Below are positions 39,701-49,760 of a stretch of 64,000 bases of DNA, in pieces. The position numbers and the translations under genes are program-made. The number at the start of each line of letters is the position of its first letter. Position 1 is the stretch's first letter. The notes beneath the pieces are model-generated. The model saw only the letters and a list, made by a program, of their open reading frames with translations. It searched no databases and was not told where the DNA came from. The DNA lies in the NCBI GenBank assembly GCA_921293015.1, contig OV121088.1, positions 23,163,645 through 23,227,644 on the forward strand. Reading direction: 5' to 3'. Source of the DNA: Phorcus lineatus. Lineage: Eukaryota; Mollusca; Gastropoda; Trochida; Trochidae.

Positions 39701-40396
39701 ACTACTGCAAAACTATAAATGTCCATATTGAAAAGAAAATCCAGCTCCCAATTTTACCCTTTCTGTTACAAAACATTATTGGAGAATCAAAGGGTTGTAG
39801 AGACATTTACGATTTACTCATAACTAGAAAAAAACAAAAACATTTCAAATACAGAGAAAAATGGCAAAAGGAATTAATTGAACCTATTGATGATAAAGCA
39901 TGGGGAACGATAGAAAAATTGACGTTTAAGTCGTACAACAGTGTAAAACATTCTTGGTTCCAATACAGTATACTGCATAGGTTTCTACCAACAAATGATC
40001 TGCTATTTAAAATGAAATACAAAGAATCTAACAAATGCACTTTCTGCAAATCCGAGATAGAATCAATTTTACATTTATTTTATGAATGTAAGGTCATCAA
40101 AAATATTTGGGAAAAACTTGGAGAATTGATTTTGGAAAAAACAGGAACTCATAACTTTTACTAGGAAAAACGTTATTTTAGGTTATTGCGAAAATAGAAA
40201 CTATGTCCTTAATCTGTTAATGATTGTCGTAAAATACAATATATACAAAATGAAACAACAAGAAAAAATACCAAACATTAAACACGTAAAAGAAGACATT
40301 AAGACAATGTACTATGTTGACCGCTTTAATGCCTACTCAAACTGTAAATATGAAAACTTCATAAAGTTCTGGTCGGTATGTCATGACCTCTTTTGA
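36706..40396 (+). pseudogene. LINE ORF2 (endonuclease-reverse transcriptase), four breaks
   Basis: ORF2 nicks target DNA and primes reverse transcription. The endonuclease (36706-37479) shows SSNCQGL, QDTHF, YGPNTD, GDWNF, RLDYFFIS and SDHSIVW. A TAA at 37477-37479 interrupts the frame, which then continues from 37480. The RT domain has NWRPISLLN, EDQKGF, LLIDFEKAFDSVDW and, later, QYADDT. Between FDSVDW...LNFF and QGDPISPY several tens of residues are missing, with a frame change at about 38600: an internal deletion. A one-base shift at the A-run near 38862-38870 moves the frame to the 38965-40164 block. That block has a C-terminal zinc-knuckle (CTFCKSEIESILHLFYEC). A last shift near 40158 leads to the true end at 40396. 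The product cannot be active. Confidence 0.88.
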
Positions 40397-40560
40397 TATT
40401 CTTTTTTGTACATTTCTGTTTAGAAAGTACCTATCTTTCCAAACAATTGCTTGTAAATCAAACACTGTGTTAAAGTAATCTTGCTGTGTATTGAACTGAA
40501 TATGTGATTTATCTTGTCTTGTATGGAGATTCAAAAATAAAAAATTAAAAAAAATAAATA

Positions 40561-42110
40561 AATAAAAATCACATATTCGAAACTAAACCTTAATCTCATG
40601 TTTTATTACCGACAGTTACTGTGTAAAAATCACATATTTGATACTTAACCTTTCTCTATTGCATATTGCGGACATTTACTGTGTAAAACTCACATATTTG
40701 ATACTAAACTTTTCTCTAATGCATATTACCGACAGTTACTGTGTAAAAATCACATATATAGCTGATACTTAACCTTTCTCTATTGCATATTCCGGACATT
40801 TACTGTGTAAAACTCACATATTTGATACTAAACCTTACTCCCATGCATATTACAGAGAGTAACTGTGTAAAAATCATATATTTGATCCTAATCCTTAACT
40901 TCATAGGTATCACCGACAGTTACTGTGTAAAAATCAAATCTTGTTCCTGAAACTTACTTTCTTAGAAATTACAGACAGTAACCTTGTCAAAATCAAATAT
41001 TTGTTCCTGAACCTAATATTCATGCATATTATCGACAGTTACTGTGTAAAAACCACATATTTGATACTAAACCTTTCTCTAATGCATAATACCGACAGTT
41101 ACTGTGAAAAAATCACATATTCGAAACTAAATTTTACATTCATGCATATTACCGACAGTTACTGTGTAAAAATCACATGTTTGATACTAAACTTTACATT
41201 CATGCATATTACCGACAGTTACTGTGTAAAAATCACATATTCGAAACTAAATTTTACATTCATGCATATTACCGACAGTTACTGTGTAAAAATCACATAT
41301 TTGATACTTAACCTTTCTCTATTGCATATTGCGGACATTTACTGTGTAAAACTCACATATTTGATACTAAACTTTAATAACTTTACCGACAGTTACTGTG
41401 TGAAAATCACATCTATAGCTGATACTAAACCTTACTCCCATGCATATTACCGACAGTTACTGTGTAAAAATCACATATTCGAAACTAAACCTTAATCTCA
41501 TGCATATTCCCGACAGTTACTGTGTAAAAAGCACATATTTGATACTTAACCTTTCTCTATTGCATATTACCGATAGTTACTGTGTAAAAATCACATATTT
41601 GATACTAAACCTTAATCTCATGCATATTACCGATAGTTACTGTGTAAAAATCACATATTCGAAACTAAACCTTAATCTCATGCATATTCCCGACAGTTAC
41701 TGTGTAAAAAGCACATACTTGATACTAAACCTTAATGTCAGGCATATTACCGACAGTTACTGTGTAAAAATCATATATTCGAAACTAAACCTTACATTCA
41801 TGCATATTACCGACAGTTACTGTGTAAACATTACATATTTGATACTAAACCTTACTCTCATGCATATTATCGACAGTTACTGTAAAAATTCGTATCTTTG
41901 TTCCTTAACCGCTCTTTCATGGAAATTTACCAATAGATACTGTTTAAAAATCATATCTTTAATCCCAAACCTCACTTCCATGGAAATTACCAATTGCTAT
42001 ATAGTTCCTAAAACCAAATTTCATGGCATTTACCAATAGCTATTGTCAAAAATCATAGTCTTTTCCGTAAACCCCAATTTGTCGGCAGCTGCTGTGTAAA
42101 AATCATATAT
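40561..42110. repeat. 60-bp minisatellite, about 25 units
   Basis: The monomer contains CATATTACCGACAGTTACTG then TGTAAAAATCACATATTTGA and a variable CTAAACCTTA(A/C)TCTCATG part. The period is 60 bp, with a few longer or shorter units near 40750 and 41380. Units decay toward 42110. Because 60 is a multiple of three and the monomer lacks stops in one frame, long repetitive frames result (for example 41440-42039). These are not credited as genes. The array continues the fragment at 33437-33545 across the LINE insertion. Confidence 0.95.
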
Positions 42111-43114
42111 AAGAAGTCTTTCATGGAAATTACCGGCAGTCATAGAATATGTCTCGCTTTGGTGCCGTAAAAACAATAACAAGCCTATCCTTCGTTGTGT
42201 TAATCCATTTCGTAAGTTCGTGTCGACTCTTTCTTTTTCTAATTCTTGACAAAACTCTATACGAGATACGAGGTTCAATGAAAAGACCTTGCGTTTGTGA
42301 TATCAAAAGGATGTTATCAAAATCGTTTTGCTTTTCAATGATATTGGTTCTATAAAAAGTATACACTTGCTTCCAAAATCTCAAAGATTGTGGCACAAAA
42401 CCGATATCATAAGACTTAGAAATAAGGAAAATGCCAAACCAAGTTTTACTTTCAAGTTGAATCACAGGATCAAATTTCATTTGAGCTCATCATTCATGGC
42501 AGTGTGTAGATCTTTAACTCTTGCGTTGATTTATTATGAATAGAAACACTTCTGTAATTGGACCATTAACTCACTCTCAAGTATTTGCTTATTACTTTGA
42601 ATAAACAAGACAAACCTTTGCAATTCGTTAGAAAAGATGAGGATCATGTTTTGGTTGGGCATGATGTATCTTGTGTGATATCCATATCTTTCAGATACCT
42701 ACCAAAGGTTTACACTTATTAGCAGTCGCCAGTGGATAGGGAATAAAAAAATTTTTTTATCCAATTTTGTATTTCTTTTAGTTATACATGTATCATATGT
42801 GTCTATCCATAGTTTTATGCCATTTCCTGACAGGAGCTTACACATATTACAGTCTGCTGTATTTTTGCAATATATACTGCGAACTTTTGCGTAGAACGAA
42901 TATAAGCATGTATGCATATTCTGGCCATATTCCATTAAAGTCTTATAATACTAAATTCGAAAACTCATTGTGCAAGGGTTGAAAAGATATGCTTACAAAA
43001 ATTTATATCCCAATCATAGAGATTGGTATCATAGTGAAGATTCTAGGTGCAGAGATTCTCTATTAAGAAAATAGTATCCCAGGAGAATTAGATAGCCTCA
43101 ATTTTCTTACTTTT
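42111..43114. other. No gene seen
   Basis: AT-rich spacer between the minisatellite and the next tandem repeat. The overlapping open frames on both strands (42128-42543, for example) have no recognisable domain. Confidence 0.45.
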
Positions 43115-43290
43115 ACTATGTGGAAAAACCAGGAACTAAACGTGATTCTCTTTCTATGTGGAAAAACCAGGAACTAAACGTGATTCTCTTATATGCGTAT
43201 GTCAATGAACTAAATGTGAATCTCTTGTATGCGTATGTCAAGTAACTAGATGTGAATCTCTATGTGTGTGTGACAATGAACTAAATGTGC
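43115..43290. repeat. 37-38-bp minisatellite, about 5 copies
   Basis: The first two units are nearly identical (CTATGTGGAAAAACCAGGAA then CTAAACGTGATTCTCTT). The next three are diverged (TATGCGTATGTCAATGAAC then TAAATGTGAATCTCTT). It lies at the outer edge of the presumed BEL 3' LTR region. Confidence 0.85.
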
Positions 43291-43360
43291 TAAGTGTGAC
43301 TTAAAATGTATGTTCTGTGGATATAACTAATATGAGCTAATGATAATATGTACCCCTCTG

Positions 43361-43779
43361 TGATATCACAAAGTCTATTGGTTATCTATGAAATAACTAT
43401 AAACAGTACGTTTGCTCAGCACTTGCAGCTAATACGGCATAGCTGCAAGTAAGCCTAATGTACTGTTTGTCTCTTGCGAATGAGACACAGAATGTCTATA
43501 TTGCCTATAAATGACTTTTTGTCCTTTTCGATAAAGAACAATCAAATATATCTAAATCAACTAACCAGATTTTCTAATACTCTGCAGCCTAAGCGATTCG
43601 GCTGCCTAGCGTGTAAAATGAAAACTGTCTAGACAAGTCTGGCGACCAGACTACGAAAAGCCCGTGCATTTGACGCACGTACGTGAAATGAACAACAGGT
43701 GCTCGCTTGAAGCCCATGTTGCGTTTTCGCGAATGAATGACTAAATCTTAAAATGAAGAATTAAGAATTGTCTTCAGAA
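43361..43779 (-). repeat. Putative 3' LTR, hairpin-rich
   Basis: The segment is bounded by TGTGATATCACA on one side and TTCAGAACA next to GGCCCTCTCTG (a polypurine tract read on -) on the other. It holds several stem-loops: AAACAGTAC (43401-43409) with GTACTGTTT (43460-43468), nested over ACTTGCAGCTA (43421-43431) with TAGCTGCAAGT (43440-43450). Further on are GCAGCC...GGCTGC near 43583-43604 and AGTCTGG...CCAGACT near 43635. Without a second LTR to compare, the assignment rests on position only. Confidence 0.35.
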
Positions 43780-43927
43780 CATGGCCCTCTCTGTTGATAT
43801 AACCCTATCAATACAACTAACGACTTGAACGAATAATTTCTACAACAACCTGTAATTCCCGAAAAGTATGTACAGAAACTATTTACATCAGTCTGCATCA
43901 CTGGAGGAAAGTTTTCTTTCTATGGAA

Positions 43928-45560
43928 TCAAGCAGGACAATTCCATTCCAATGGACAAATCTTTGTCACTGGTCTGGTCAAAATGGTTTTGCCCATCTGG
44001 AGTGTTACCACCCGTACATGACCATCTGGACCAGGATGTGTCTTGAGAACCCTGCCAAGTGGCCAACAACCGCGAGGTGTGTCTGGTGATACCAGGACCA
44101 CGATATCGTCAACACAAACATCACGGGTTGGACTAAACCACTTTTTTCGAACATTAAGCGTGGGTAACCATTCCTGCATCCAACGTTTCCAAATGTGACG
44201 CAGGAGTTCTTGGATTCGTCTCCAACGCTTTCTTGGATTGGATGTCTTATCAATCTCTGGGGCAAGGGCACAAACCATTGGACCATGCAAAAAATGGTTT
44301 GGCGTCAGAGGTGTTTCATCATTTGGGTGTGCACTTTGGTAGGTTAAAGGTCTTGAGTTGATGAGGTCCTCTGCTCCTGTGAAAGCAGTCCTCATCAGTG
44401 ACATCACCATTGGTCAAGATGGAAAAACTGGCACGCTTTGCTGATTTGATAAGTGATTCAAAAACCCCACCAAAGTGTGGTGCATTTGGAGGATTAAATT
44501 GCCACTTGATGCCTTTGTTCGCCAAAGATGATTTGAGTTGGTTTGAATCCAGACCAGACACGAGTGTCTTCAACTCTCTTGAAGCACCAACGAAATTTGT
44601 GCCATTGTCTGAAATGACAATTTTTGGCATCCCACGCCTGTGAGTCATTCTGAAAAATGTGTTCAGAAAAGAATCTGTGTCGAGCCCAAATGCAATTTCA
44701 AGATGAACTGCACGTGTTGTGAGACAAGTAAACAAACAAAGATATCTTTTCTGACGACTTTCTCCACGTCCTTGAACTGTCAGAAATGGACCTGCAAAGT
44801 CCACTCCAACTTGAGTGAAAGCTCGTAGAGAACAGCTTACCCTGACTGCAGGTAGATCCGCCATAATTTGATATGATGGCTTGGCTTTTTGCCGACGACA
44901 CCAAGCACATTCTCTCTCCCAATCACGAATCTCTTCCCGAGCAGAGATAATCCAAAATCTAGAGGAGATGGCGGCTAATGTGCTGTTGGTTCCCATGTGC
45001 TTTACATTCTCATGGTAGAATTTGACTATCAGCTTTGTGATCCAGTGCTTGCGAAGAAGTATGATTGGACATCTAGCGTCTGGAGATATAACATCAGCAA
45101 ATTTTAACCTTCCACTCGATATGAGGAGGCCATTTGCATCTAAGAATGGACAAAGAGCTGCGATTTTACTTGTGTTTGCAACTAACCTAACCTTAGACAG
45201 AGCATAATACTCTGTAGGAAATGCTGCTTTTTGTGTATCTATCAACAGCTTTGTTTCAGCATCTTCAATCTCCTCAACGTCCAATGAATCTGTCTTCCTC
45301 AAAGAGGTATGTACTTGACAATTGTGGAGGAAACGATAAGCCCATGCAAGTATTCTACACAATTTCTTCCAATCGGAAAATCGAGATGGATCTAAATGCC
45401 AAGATGGATCGTGAACCTCAACAAACATTGACACATCAACTTGAGGATTTACTGTTTTCTTTTCAACTTTGTGACATTTCGAAAAATCTACAACTTGTTT
45501 TGGCCATTCATTTTCCCCACAAAGAAGAAATTCAGGACCATTCAGCCAATTTGACTTTTG
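43928..45560 (-). pseudogene. BEL/Pao integrase and C-terminal domain
   Basis: The integrase inserts the cDNA copy into host DNA. On - from about 45560 the frame shows a zinc-binding-type region ending CAWCRRQK, then the core with VGVDFAGP (first Asp), VISDNGTNF (second Asp) and GGVFESLIKSAK (Glu), a DDE triad in the usual spacing. Near 44400 the frame shifts by one base. The remainder (44410-43928) encodes the C-terminal region found in BEL/Pao proteins, with NSRPLTY, TPNHFLHG, PRGCWPLGRV, HPGPDGHVRVV and a final RPVTKICPLE. The catalytic residues are kept, but the frameshift would prevent a full-length protein. Confidence 0.85.
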
Positions 45561-47140
45561 CACCTCGTGACACAATATCTGCCGCATATTGTTGTGTGTT
45601 AACATATCGCCACTGTTGAGGGTGGGTGTTTTCTTGGATGTAACCAACACGATTTGCGACAAAAGACTTGAAACTTCTGCTTGGACTTTTCACCCACCAT
45701 AAGACATTCTGACTGTCAGACCACATGATTGCAGAAAAGATCAAAGCCTTTGCCACAACAAGAAGTTTAACACCAAAACGGCTGAAAGCAATTCCATTCT
45801 AGGAATACTTATGGCTTTCAGAGGTGCAACATGGCTCTTTGATGCAACAAGATGGCTTGATTTGTATTCATTGTGAGTTGTAACAGCATACACTACTGCA
45901 CCAAAGGCTGCTTCTGAGGCATCTACAAAAACATGAAGGTTTGTCGTGGAGGAATCTGAATGAAACTCGATACACCAAGGAATGCGAACTATTGCCAATT
46001 GTTCTATCTCATGATACCATTGCCATGCTTTCTGTTCCAGATGTGGGGCAATGACTTCATCCCAATCAGAACCAGTTGTCCATATCTCTTGTAGAAGAAT
46101 CTTTGCCCTGATGATGAAAAGAGACACAAGTCCAAGTGGATCAAATAACCTGGTAGTCTCTCTAAGGAAATTTCTTTTGGTCATGCTAAAGCCATTGGAC
46201 TTAACTTCGTAGTGAAACCTAAAGTCATCACTTTCAGCATTCCAGGTAAGACCAAGAGCTTTCACTGAAGGTAACTCACTCATGTGTATGTTGATCTCTT
46301 TCAACCAGTCACCAATGGGAATGTGATCTAGTACCTGATGTGAGTTTGAAACCCACTTTCTAGCATGCATGCCAGCAGAACTCCACAAAGTGTTCAACTG
46401 CTCATACAATTCCATTGCCTTACTATCAGTCTCTACAGAGTCCATGTTGTCATCCATGTAAGTGGATTTTTGTATGGTTTCAGCAGCCAAAGGATAGTCG
46501 TTCGCATGTGCTTTGGCATGCTCTTGTGATATGTACTGTGCCAAGAAGGGAGAGCAATTCATTCCAAAAACAACTCTGGAAAACTCATACACCGAAGGTT
46601 GTGCAGTTTGGTCCATTGACCGCCACAAAAATCTGAAATGTGATCTATCTTTCTCAGATATTTCAATATGCAAGTACATCTCAGCAACATCACAAATGAT
46701 AGCAACTGGATGCTTCCGAAACCGAATCAAGATCTCAAACAATTCGTTCTGCAGTTTAGGACCATGATGAATTGTGTCATTCAATGACACTCCTTTATAC
46801 TTGGCTGATGCATCAAAAACGATTCTTACGTTTGTGGTTGTTCTATCAAGTTTTACAACAGAAAAATGAGGTAAGTACCATTTGCTTTTCTTTTCGTTTT
46901 CAGGTACCTTTCTAATGTAACCTTTACAAATGTACTGTTGGATTGTTTCATTGTATGCATTTGAAATTGCTTGATCTTTTGACAACTTTTTTTCAGTGCT
47001 CAACAACCGACTGTAAGCCATGTCATAGTTGTCAAGAAGATCAGGCGATGTGTTTTTCCAGGGAATTCCAACCTTGTATCTGCCATCGCTATATGTAAGT
47101 GAAGAATCAACAGCATCTATTGCCAAAGAATCATTCTCAG
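45532..47140 (-). pseudogene. BEL/Pao reverse transcriptase and RNase H
   Basis: The frame 47140-45741 encodes the RT: RIVFDASAKYKGVSLNDTIH, then PVAIICDVAEMYLHIEI (catalytic Asp) and the active site YMDDNMDS. The family usually has YVDD, so Met replaces Val. After RLFDPLGLVS comes the RNase H start LHVFVDASEAAFGAVVYA with its first Asp. Near 45785 a one-base shift moves to another frame that carries IMWSDSQNVLWWV and NTQQYAADIVSRG. A second shift near 45560 leads into the integrase. RT and RNase H copy the RNA genome into DNA in the particle. Confidence 0.87.
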
Positions 47141-48190
47141 ATCTGACAGATTTTGAATTGTTTCTGTTTCCCAGAAGCGTTGCATAAGAACATCCAAGTC
47201 ATTTTCAACGTTGCCTTCACTATCTATGCCTCTGACAAAGTATGTTCCCAAATTCTGATTGACTGTGTGACCCGAAACACTTCCCACACATGTCCATCCC
47301 AAAGGGGTCAATCTCGCAACAGGTTCCCCGGTTTTACCACAAACATCACCTTGAGAACAATGAAGCTCTAAATAGTCCATTCCGATAAGTATGTCTACAA
47401 CTGGTCTTGGTCCTACCTTCGGAAATGAGATATCTCGTAAATGAGGCCATTTCTTTGCATACTTTTGCCAATCAATTACTCTCATATTTCCAGTGACCTT
47501 GGTTGTTGTCAAGGCAACAATGTTGACATCAACCGACCCATCAAGACTTTGTAATTGACAAGAAACAGGCATACTGTCAAACGTTTCAGTTTTGCTGTTA
47601 AGAACGTTTACAGAAACAGATTCTGCTTGTCCCTGAAGCCCCAACTCCGCTGCTACATCTTCATTGATGTACGTCTGAGTACTCGCATCATCAAGAAGTG
47701 CATTAACCACAATTTTGCGGTTTCCATTTGTGAGTACTACAGGGATTGTTCTAAGTGCCGAAAAGTGTTTTTGTTGCTTGTTTGTGGACATTGTTGTCTG
47801 TTGTACATTTTGAGGGCTGTTTGAATTGCAACCAGTGTTTTGAGTATTGTGTGGAGTTTTCCCCGGTTGTGCATTTGTTTTGCTGGTGTGTAATAGCTTA
47901 TTGTGTGTAGATGTACAATTTTGAATGCCACATCTCTCTGACCGTGTGCATAACTTACCATGGTGTTCTGCACTTAAGCAACGAAAACAAAGGTTAAGTT
48001 GTTTTGCTTTCTGCCAACGTTGTGAAACAGACAAAGATTTGAAATCTCTACACTGCCATATTTTGTGACCCTGTGAATGGCAAATGGTACACATCTGACC
48101 CTGGTTACTATCTGGCGTGCCAAAGAAAGACTCTGATTTTTGCCTATACCTTACATCTGGCTTTGATACACCATACTTTGCCTCACATGC
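47117..48190 (-). pseudogene. BEL/Pao nucleocapsid zinc knuckle and aspartic protease
   Basis: The frame begins near 48190 after a one-base shift from gag. It carries a first knuckle CTICHSQGHKIWQC (C-x2-C-x4-H-x4-C) followed by CFRCLSAEHHGKLC. A polar linker leads to the protease with VNALLDDASTQTYINEDVA, where LDDAST replaces the more usual L(L/V)D(T/S)GS active-site context of this family. MDYLELH follows. Near 47140 another one-base shift leads into the RT. Protease cuts the polyprotein during particle maturation. Confidence 0.8.
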
Positions 48191-49261
48191 CACTGTGTGA
48201 AAAATCAGACTCCAATAGAACCCATTCACGCAATGTGATAACTGATTCCCGTCTCTGTTGTTCATAGATCCATCGTTTGTATTGAGTAATCATGTCTTCT
48301 GTCAACTTTTTAAGCAACATAGCATACAAACAACCATCCCCTAATTCCTCTATCTTATCAGCATCCTGAAGAGAAGCAACTGCAACATCAAGCATATCTG
48401 CAAATCTCTCTAAATCTTTTGCAAAACCAGGGCGTAAAGGTTTGAAATTAGAAATTTTAGACACTAGTTTTGCAGCTTCACCAGCTAGAGATTGTTTGAG
48501 CTGCAACAATTTGTACTCGTTTGTAGCAGGGGCACTATCAACGCATGCAACAAAATCAGCTTTCCAACCATCATATTCTTTAATGTCACCCGAAAAACTG
48601 GGAATGGAAACTCGTTTAAGTTGTTTCCAGAGATCATCACCAATATTGTGATGAGATTTGGAATGAGAATCTCTTGTTTCCATGGATGGTTGTTCAAAGT
48701 TTGTGAGAGGGGTGTGTGTAGAGTGTACAGGAGTTGACCTAATTTGCGCATGCTCCCTATCATGAGTATAAGCTGCGTTTTTCACATTTGCAGCACCATT
48801 GCCAACAGGCCCAACTTCACTAGCATTACTTCTTGTGATATATAGCTGACCTATCCCCGAGATAACTGATTTCTCTGAACCAGTGTCCAATGTGTTTTTC
48901 AGAAACACTTGTGCAAAGTCAACAGTTTCCTCTGTACTTTCAACCACCTCATCTAGTTCTTTACTTGTTTTTGCCGCTAGTTCAGATTCACCTGCCTTAT
49001 TGTACAACAGTACTAAATCAGCTATAATATCAACTGCTTTACATTGTAAAGAACAGACCTTGTCGATAGTTTGCCTAACTAATCTCCGTGAGGGAAGCTC
49101 TGATTCCACTAGGTCCACAAGTTTGTTTTTCTGTTTTGTCAGAACTGATTTTGCACTGGCCTTTTGCTTTTTAAGCTAACAATCTTAGGTTCGAAATCCT
49201 CATTAGGTCGCTCTTCAGCCTTTGAGGTGCCAGGTTCAGCCATGCCTGGTTCAGCACTCAT
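48183..49261 (-). pseudogene. BEL/Pao gag
   Basis: The most likely start is the ATG at 49261-49259 (read MSAEPGMAEPGTSK), shortly after the primer-binding site. One frame runs to about 49165, where the coding signal shifts by one base and continues to about 48190. The protein is helical and charged. It includes RVSIPSFSGDIKEYDGWKAD and FVACVDSAPATNEYKLLQLK, followed by SLAGEAAKLV, a pattern typical of BEL/Pao and related capsid regions. Gag forms the particle core. The frameshift near 49165 and the one near 48190 disable it. Confidence 0.8.
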
Positions 49262-49362
49262 TTGTAACCAAATGGTTACCAGAAAAACGATAAGAGAAAG
49301 TGAGTGAAGCATTGAATCTAACCCATGTTGAATGTGTCAATTACAATGAAAAATGATTAAAA

Positions 49363-49382
49363 GAAACCACGCTCTTCTACCA
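49363..49382 (-). other. Primer-binding site resembling initiator tRNA-Met
   Basis: On - the sequence TGGTAGAAGAGCGTGGTTTC lies between the gag start and the place where the 5' LTR should end (...AAACA, 49386 on). From memory of the conserved animal initiator tRNA-Met 3' end (CATCCTCTGCTA plus CCA), 17 of 20 positions are complementary. It fixes the 5' end of the BEL internal region. Confidence 0.5.
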
Positions 49383-49406
49383 GTTTGTTTTGCAGTGGAA
49401 GCTTAA

Positions 49407-49430
49407 AGTGGGGCTCCCGGGTAAAATTAC
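49407..49430. repeat. Left terminal inverted repeat of copy L
   Basis: AGTGGGGCTCCCGGGT follows directly after TTAA (49403-49406). It pairs with the right end at 55802-55817. Thirteen of the first 16 positions agree (AGTGnnnCTCCCGGGT). Confidence 0.75.
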
Positions 49431-49760
49431 CTTATTTAACCAAGCCAAATTGCACACTTATGTGCATGTTTTCATAATATATCCTTCTTGAATTGATTTT
49501 ACGTCAGGTTTTTACAAGTTTAGATAACTTGATTATGTTAATAATTTCGATTGAAAAAAGGATAGTTAATTGCCTTCCCGATCGTGTTGTTCCGTGAAAT
49601 CAACCGGATGTGACGTCAACTGTGGAAAACACACGTGACGTAGCCGCCATAACAAATGTAAACAACACCACATTTCATAATTAGGTGATCGTGTTCTCGT
49701 AGCTATTAAAAACTCAGAACGTTTTAGGGTGATGTTTTTTAAATAACCTCGCGTACGGTG

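Larger units (their letters stand above)
33546..40567 (+). mobile_element. L1-like LINE inserted in the minisatellite, 5' truncated and broken
   Basis: A non-LTR retrotransposon of the L1/Tx1-like group with ORF1 (33546-34188), a 2.5-kb inter-ORF region, ORF2 (36706-40396) and an A-rich AAAT tail at about 40535-40567. The 5' border falls inside ORF1, so the element is 5' truncated. The left flank ends ...ACTGCGTAAAAAT and the right flank resumes TAAAAATCACATATTCG, the same point of the 60-bp monomer, with a shared TAAAAAT of about 7 bp that could be the target duplication. Stops, an internal deletion and frameshifts make it inactive. ORFs separated by 2.5 kb is atypical for L1-like elements. 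Confidence 0.85.
43361..49402 (-). mobile_element. BEL/Pao LTR retrotransposon, decayed
   Basis: The - strand carries gag, protease, reverse transcriptase, RNase H, integrase and a C-terminal DUF5641-type domain in BEL/Pao order (49261 to 43928). In functional BEL elements these form one polyprotein; here at least six single-base frame changes break it. A primer-binding site lies at 49363-49382. A purine tract followed by TGTTCTGAAG, read on - near 43785-43770, may mark the 3' LTR start, and 43361 (TGTGATATCACA) may mark its end. Matching 5' LTR sequence was not found: a TTAA-type DNA element begins at 49407 where that LTR should continue. Both LTR boundaries are therefore provisional. Confidence 0.8.

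Noticed and set aside
40941..42039. Two long repetitive frames of 184 and 199 codons
   Set aside because: They follow the 60-bp minisatellite; the period alone keeps the frame open, and there is no start context or domain.
40561..42110. CRISPR-like array
   Set aside because: Units are contiguous 60-bp monomers without unique spacers, and the genome is eukaryotic.
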